DNA of 64,000 nt from NCBI RefSeq assembly GCF_003001675.1, contig NZ_PVYW01000009.1:186001-250000 (forward strand), read 5' to 3'. Positions 61,056 to 64,000 of this stretch are shown piece by piece. Under the pieces are notes generated by a model. That model worked only from the letters and a program-made list of their open reading frames with translations, did not search any database and was not told where the DNA came from. Both the position numbers and the translations under genes were made by a program. Origin of the DNA: Cohnella sp. SGD-V74 (GTDB taxonomy: Bacteria; Bacillota; Bacilli; Paenibacillales; Paenibacillaceae). Numbering within the stretch: position 1 is the stretch's first letter; each line of letters opens with the position of its first letter.

Positions 61056-62447
61056 TTACCAGCCAAGCGCTTTTCTGGTTTCCGCCGCTTTCAGATTATA
61101 AGCTTCAACCGCGGGAATCCGGCTGCTGAAGTCACCGCCTTTGGTAATCATGCTGGCGATCGGACCGTTGACGGTGTCGACCAGCGTGACGAGATCGGCA
61201 ATGCTCGCGTCGGGCGAGTAACAGCAGATTTCCGAGCTGCGGCGTACGGCGTCGACGTTTTTGCCCTGCCATACCGGCGCCTGCGCATAATAGTTGTGCA
61301 ATTCCTGATCTTGCACCCAGGAGCCGCTTCCGTTTTCGATCATCGTTTTTTGCGCTTCGTTGCTGAAGAGGAAGCTCAGATACAAGAAAGCTTCTTCCTT
61401 ATGCTTGGAGGCTTTCGGAATGGAGATCAGCCCGGTCTGGTGAATGGTAGCCTGCTTGGCTTTGCCCACCGGCATCGGCAGCACATCCCATTCGAAGTCC
61501 GCTTTCTTGAGCGTCTCCAAGTACCAGTCGGCGCCAAGCGTGAACAGGGAGTTGCCTTGCAGGAACACTTCCACGGGATCGCCCTGCATGCCGAGTTTCT
61601 CTCTCTCGATATCGCTCGGCCGTACGTGCCACTTCGTCGTCAGCTCCTGGGACCATTTCAAATCTTCCAACACGGCGGGCGTATTCGCGAGACTCGCGCT
61701 TCTGTCTTCATTCATATACCGATAGTTCGGCGCGCTGCCGTTGGCCATCGTCAGGATGTTCGTGAACTCGTCGATCATGCCGCTTATGCCCCAGTCGTTG
61801 GCGGCCGGATCCGTCGCCTGCTTCGCCATCTCCAGGAAGTCGTCGTACGTCCAGTCGAGGCCGGGCATTTCCAAGCCGTACTTATGAAGCATCTCCTTGT
61901 TCACGATGACCCACATCGGAATGTCGGCATAAGGCAGCACCCATTGCTTGCCGCCGGTCTTGAACGCATCCATGAAGCCGTCCTGCATGACCGCTGCTTG
62001 AATCCGGGGGTCCTTCTCGATGTACGGAGTCAGCTCTTCCAGCAGGTCGCCCGACAGCCATTGGGATAAGCCCGCGTCCAGGAAGACGAGATCCGCCTTC
62101 TCCCCGGCGATGACGTTGTTGACGACCGCCTTGTCGATGTTCGTATTCGATTCGATCGTAATCCAGGGATACATTTCGTGGAACTTGTCAAACAACGCTT
62201 GGTTCGGACCGATGAACCAGGCCAGCACCGTTAACGTGACGGGCTCGCGCTCGGCATCCGGCGTTTCGCTCGGTGACTCGGAGGCGCTTGCCTCAGGCGA
62301 GCTGGATGCCGGTGGACTTGAAGCGGATGGAGAGGCGTTGCCTCCTGATCCTCCGCCCGAGCAAGCGCCCAACAGCGGCAGCAAGGCGATAATTGCGATC
62401 AAGCTTGCCAAGCGGTAATGCCGGATGAACCTTTTCCCCAATTTCAT
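61056..62447 (-). CDS. Carbohydrate ABC transporter binding lipoprotein
   Basis: A 463-residue family 1 solute-binding protein. The lipobox is LLGAC (Cys29), followed by a Ser/Pro/Ala-rich linker. Fold features include VTLTVLAWFIGPNQALFDKF, KADLVFLDAGLSQWLSGDLL, NGSAPNYRYM and KASKHKEEAFLYLSFLFS. GGGGAG supports the ATG at 62447; the upstream in-frame start at 62507 is rejected. A near-consensus promoter lies at 62538-62565. It probably delivers the substrate of the 51.6-60.6 kb enzymes; its permeases must lie beyond the right edge or elsewhere. Confidence 0.88.
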   Translation of the reverse strand: MKLGKRFIRHYRLASLIAIIALLPLLGACSGGGSGGNASPSASSPPASSSPEASASESPSETPDAEREPVTLTVLAWFIGPNQALFDKFHEMYPWITIESNTNIDKAVVNNVIAGEKADLVFLDAGLSQWLSGDLLEELTPYIEKDPRIQAAVMQDGFMDAFKTGGKQWVLPYADIPMWVIVNKEMLHKYGLEMPGLDWTYDDFLEMAKQATDPAANDWGISGMIDEFTNILTMANGSAPNYRYMNEDRSASLANTPAVLEDLKWSQELTTKWHVRPSDIEREKLGMQGDPVEVFLQGNSLFTLGADWYLETLKKADFEWDVLPMPVGKAKQATIHQTGLISIPKASKHKEEAFLYLSFLFSNEAQKTMIENGSGSWVQDQELHNYYAQAPVWQGKNVDAVRRSSEICCYSPDASIADLVTLVDTVNGPIASMITKGGDFSSRIPAVEAYNLKAAETRKALGW

Positions 62448-62537
62448 GAGCAGACACTCCCCGAATAGGATAGTAATGAACCCCCGTGCGCCGATCAACG
62501 AATACATTTTTAGTTATGAAAGGGTTATCATGCTTAA

Positions 62538-62565
62538 ATTGTATCACGGAACATTTTCATGTCAA
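62538..62565 (-). promoter_or_regulatory. Strong promoter of the SBP-RidA operon
   Basis: On the minus strand: TTGACA (62565-62560), 16-base spacer, TACAAT (62543-62538). Confidence 0.85.
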
Positions 62566-62607
62566 GGAATAAAATTCACATACAAAATAAAAACGCGGAG
62601 ATATCTG

Positions 62608-62636
62608 TTTACGATCGTTATTTTATTTGATATCAT
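62608..62636 (+). promoter_or_regulatory. Promoter of the ABC ATPase operon
   Basis: TTTACG (62608-62613), 17-base spacer, TATCAT (62631-62636), 51 bases before the ATG. Confidence 0.7.
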
Positions 62637-62648
62637 TATTTCACGTAC

Positions 62649-62663
62649 TTGAAACGTTTTCAA
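62649..62663. promoter_or_regulatory. LacI/CcpA-like operator
   Basis: TTGAAACGTTTTCAA resembles a cre or LacI-family site (central CG, TTGAAA/TTTCAA arms) but is one base short of perfect symmetry. It starts about 6 bases after the expected transcription start, fit for repression. Confidence 0.6.
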
Positions 62664-62686
62664 CATAAATCGTGGGGGTAAGGGCG

Positions 62687-63820
62687 ATGGGGAACGTGAC
62701 GTTTAACCACGTGTACAAATATTACAAAGGAGAGCCGGACCCGGCGGTCAGAGACTTTCACCTGGAGGTCGAAGACGGGGAGTTTCTGGTCATGGTAGGC
62801 CCGTCCGGATGCGGCAAGTCGACGACGCTGCGCATGCTGGCGGGCCTGGAGGAGGTGTCCGAGGGCGATATCTGCATAGACGGGAAGCTGATGAATTTCG
62901 TCTCCCCGAAAAATCGCGACATCGCCATGGTGTTCCAGAATTACGCGCTGTATCCGAATTTGACCGTATTCGAGAACATGGCGCTCGGGCTTCAGCTGCA
63001 CAAGGTGGCCAAGAGCGAGATCGAGCTTCGCGTCAACCGGACGGCCAAGATGCTGGAAATCTCGCACTTCCTGACGAAGAAGCCCAGCCAGCTGTCCGGG
63101 GGACAGAAGCAGCGCGTCGCGCTGGGAAGGGCGCTCGTTCGCGAGCCGCAAGTGTTCCTGATGGACGAACCGCTGTCCAATCTGGACGCCAAGCTGCGTA
63201 CGCAGACGCGGATGGAGATCAGCAAGCTGCATAAAGAACTGCGGACGACGATGGTCTACGTCACGCACGATCAGACGGAAGCGATGACGATGGGCACGCG
63301 CATCGTCGTCATGAAGGACGGCCGGATTCAGCAGGTGGCTCCGCCGCAGCAGCTGTACGACGAGCCCAGCAATCTGTTCGTGGCCGGATTTATCGGGACG
63401 CCGCAGATGAACTTCGTCTCCGGCTCGATCGTCTCGATCGACGACCGCTTCTTCTTCCGCGGCAGAAGGTTGGATTTGAGCATACCGGAATCTTACTATC
63501 CTTATCTTCGTTCGGCGGAAAGCAATCTGCGCTCGGTCGTGCTGGGCATTCGCCCGGAATACGTGCTGTGCGAAGCCGAGGCGGTCCAGCGATATGCGGA
63601 GTGGAGTGTAAGCGCCTCCGTATATATGAGAGAGCCGCTTGGCTCGAACACCTACTTATATGCGCGAATGGGCGAGGAGAGCCTGACCGCCCGCGCGGAA
63701 GCCCATACGCCGATCGAGCCGGGCGATTCGGCGAATTTCGTCATTCGGATGGATAAAGCCCATTTCTTCGATCGCGACAGCGGCTTGTCCCTGACGTCGC
63801 GGGGAGGAGGACATCCGTGA
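62687..63820 (+). CDS. MsmX/UgpC-type carbohydrate ABC ATPase
   Basis: A 377-residue ATPase of CUT1 importers. Walker A is GPSGCGKST at 38-46, Q-loop FQNYALYP, signature LSGGQ at 136-140, Walker B VFLMDEPLSN and switch His194 in VTHDQTEA. A C-terminal OB-type regulatory domain follows (VVLGIRPEYVLCEAE, GDSANFVIRMDKAHFFD). MsmX-type ATPases often energise several sugar importers. AAGGG supports ATG at 62687. A LacI/CcpA-like operator lies just upstream. The next gene overlaps its stop by four bases. Confidence 0.92.
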   Translation: MGNVTFNHVYKYYKGEPDPAVRDFHLEVEDGEFLVMVGPSGCGKSTTLRMLAGLEEVSEGDICIDGKLMNFVSPKNRDIAMVFQNYALYPNLTVFENMALGLQLHKVAKSEIELRVNRTAKMLEISHFLTKKPSQLSGGQKQRVALGRALVREPQVFLMDEPLSNLDAKLRTQTRMEISKLHKELRTTMVYVTHDQTEAMTMGTRIVVMKDGRIQQVAPPQQLYDEPSNLFVAGFIGTPQMNFVSGSIVSIDDRFFFRGRRLDLSIPESYYPYLRSAESNLRSVVLGIRPEYVLCEAEAVQRYAEWSVSASVYMREPLGSNTYLYARMGEESLTARAEAHTPIEPGDSANFVIRMDKAHFFDRDSGLSLTSRGGGHP

Positions 63821-64000
63821 GGCGGAAAACAACGCGGACCCTTGTTTTCGTTGGCGGCATCGTTCTGCTGGGAGCCGCGTTCTCGCTGCTATGGCGATCC
63901 GGTTCAGGGGAGACGGAGGCCTATCCCGTCTTCGGCGCGGAGAAGGTGCTGTCCGGCATCGGAGCTTCGGAAGGCGCTCCCGCGCCTTATATTCAATGGA
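63817..64000 (+). CDS. Membrane-anchored protein, N-terminal part (partial)
   Basis: GTG at 63817, six bases after AGGAGG, opens a frame that runs off the window. It reads a basic start (MRRKTTRT), one hydrophobic helix (LVFVGGIVLLGAAFSLLW) and a polar region beginning RSGSGETEAYPVFGAEKVL. It is coupled to the ATPase gene by a GTGA overlap. It is either a secreted protein with an uncleaved anchor or a large extracellular component of the importer; the family cannot be named from 61 residues. Confidence 0.6.
   Translation, partial: MRRKTTRTLVFVGGIVLLGAAFSLLWRSGSGETEAYPVFGAEKVLSGIGASEGAPAPYIQW

Overview
The window looks like chromosomal DNA of an endospore-forming, GC-rich member of the Paenibacillaceae (Paenibacillus or Cohnella-like). 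The evidence is a YjbM/RelQ-type small alarmone synthetase, the YhaO/YhaN pair, a YkvI transporter, a YjcZ-type sporulation micropeptide, YesM/YesN two-component pairs beside carbohydrate ABC genes, strong Shine-Dalgarno sites and frequent TTG/GTG starts. The assignment is by protein resemblance only. No phage, insertion sequence, rRNA or CRISPR array is visible. There is one tRNA, Leu(CAG).

Layout. 0-9 kb: end of pyrD, small (p)ppGpp synthetase, DUF309 protein, catalase, a 95-bp tandem repeat, a thioredoxin/KCYCGC lipoprotein pair, RsuA-type pseudouridine synthase with a HAD hydrolase, YjcZ micropeptide, 2-hydroxyacid dehydrogenase and diguanylate cyclase. 9-16 kb: glycosyltransferase, YhaO/YhaN nuclease pair with a palindromic element between them, and YkvI transporter. 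16.5-24.4 kb: a carbohydrate locus with GH30 glycosidase, ABC binding protein, two permeases and a YesM/YesN pair, but no ATPase. 24.4-32 kb: lipoprotein, xpt, small conserved proteins, tRNA-Leu, Bcr/CflA efflux protein, secreted protein and an OmpR-type two-component system. 32-38 kb: a 1061-residue dual-kinase hybrid sensor with an AraC regulator, and a divergent isomerase/Gfo-Idh pair. 38-46 kb: Fur-boxed flavin monooxygenase, HxlR/oxidoreductase pair, chemoreceptor and a Fur-boxed siderophore uptake operon without ATPase. 46-50 kb: MalT-like regulator with an apparently leaderless start, and an MDR oxidoreductase. 50-51.1 kb: a noncoding block made of two oppositely oriented tandem-repeat clusters sharing one core.

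51.6-64 kb is the most unusual part. A tight co-directional run of seven genes encodes a GEHGDYP-motif Rossmann-like protein, a cytoplasmic beta-propeller, an FAD oxidoreductase fused to a discoidin-like domain, an SDR, an SMP-30 lactonase-like protein, a creatininase-family hydrolase and a cytoplasmic LamG-like protein. It is followed by a convergent SBP-RidA operon and by an MsmX/UgpC-type ATPase under a strong promoter with a LacI/CcpA-like operator. I infer an oxidation-first catabolic pathway for a polyol, inositol or keto-sugar type substrate. The ATPase may also serve the 16-24 kb transporter. The substrate cannot be read from the sequence.
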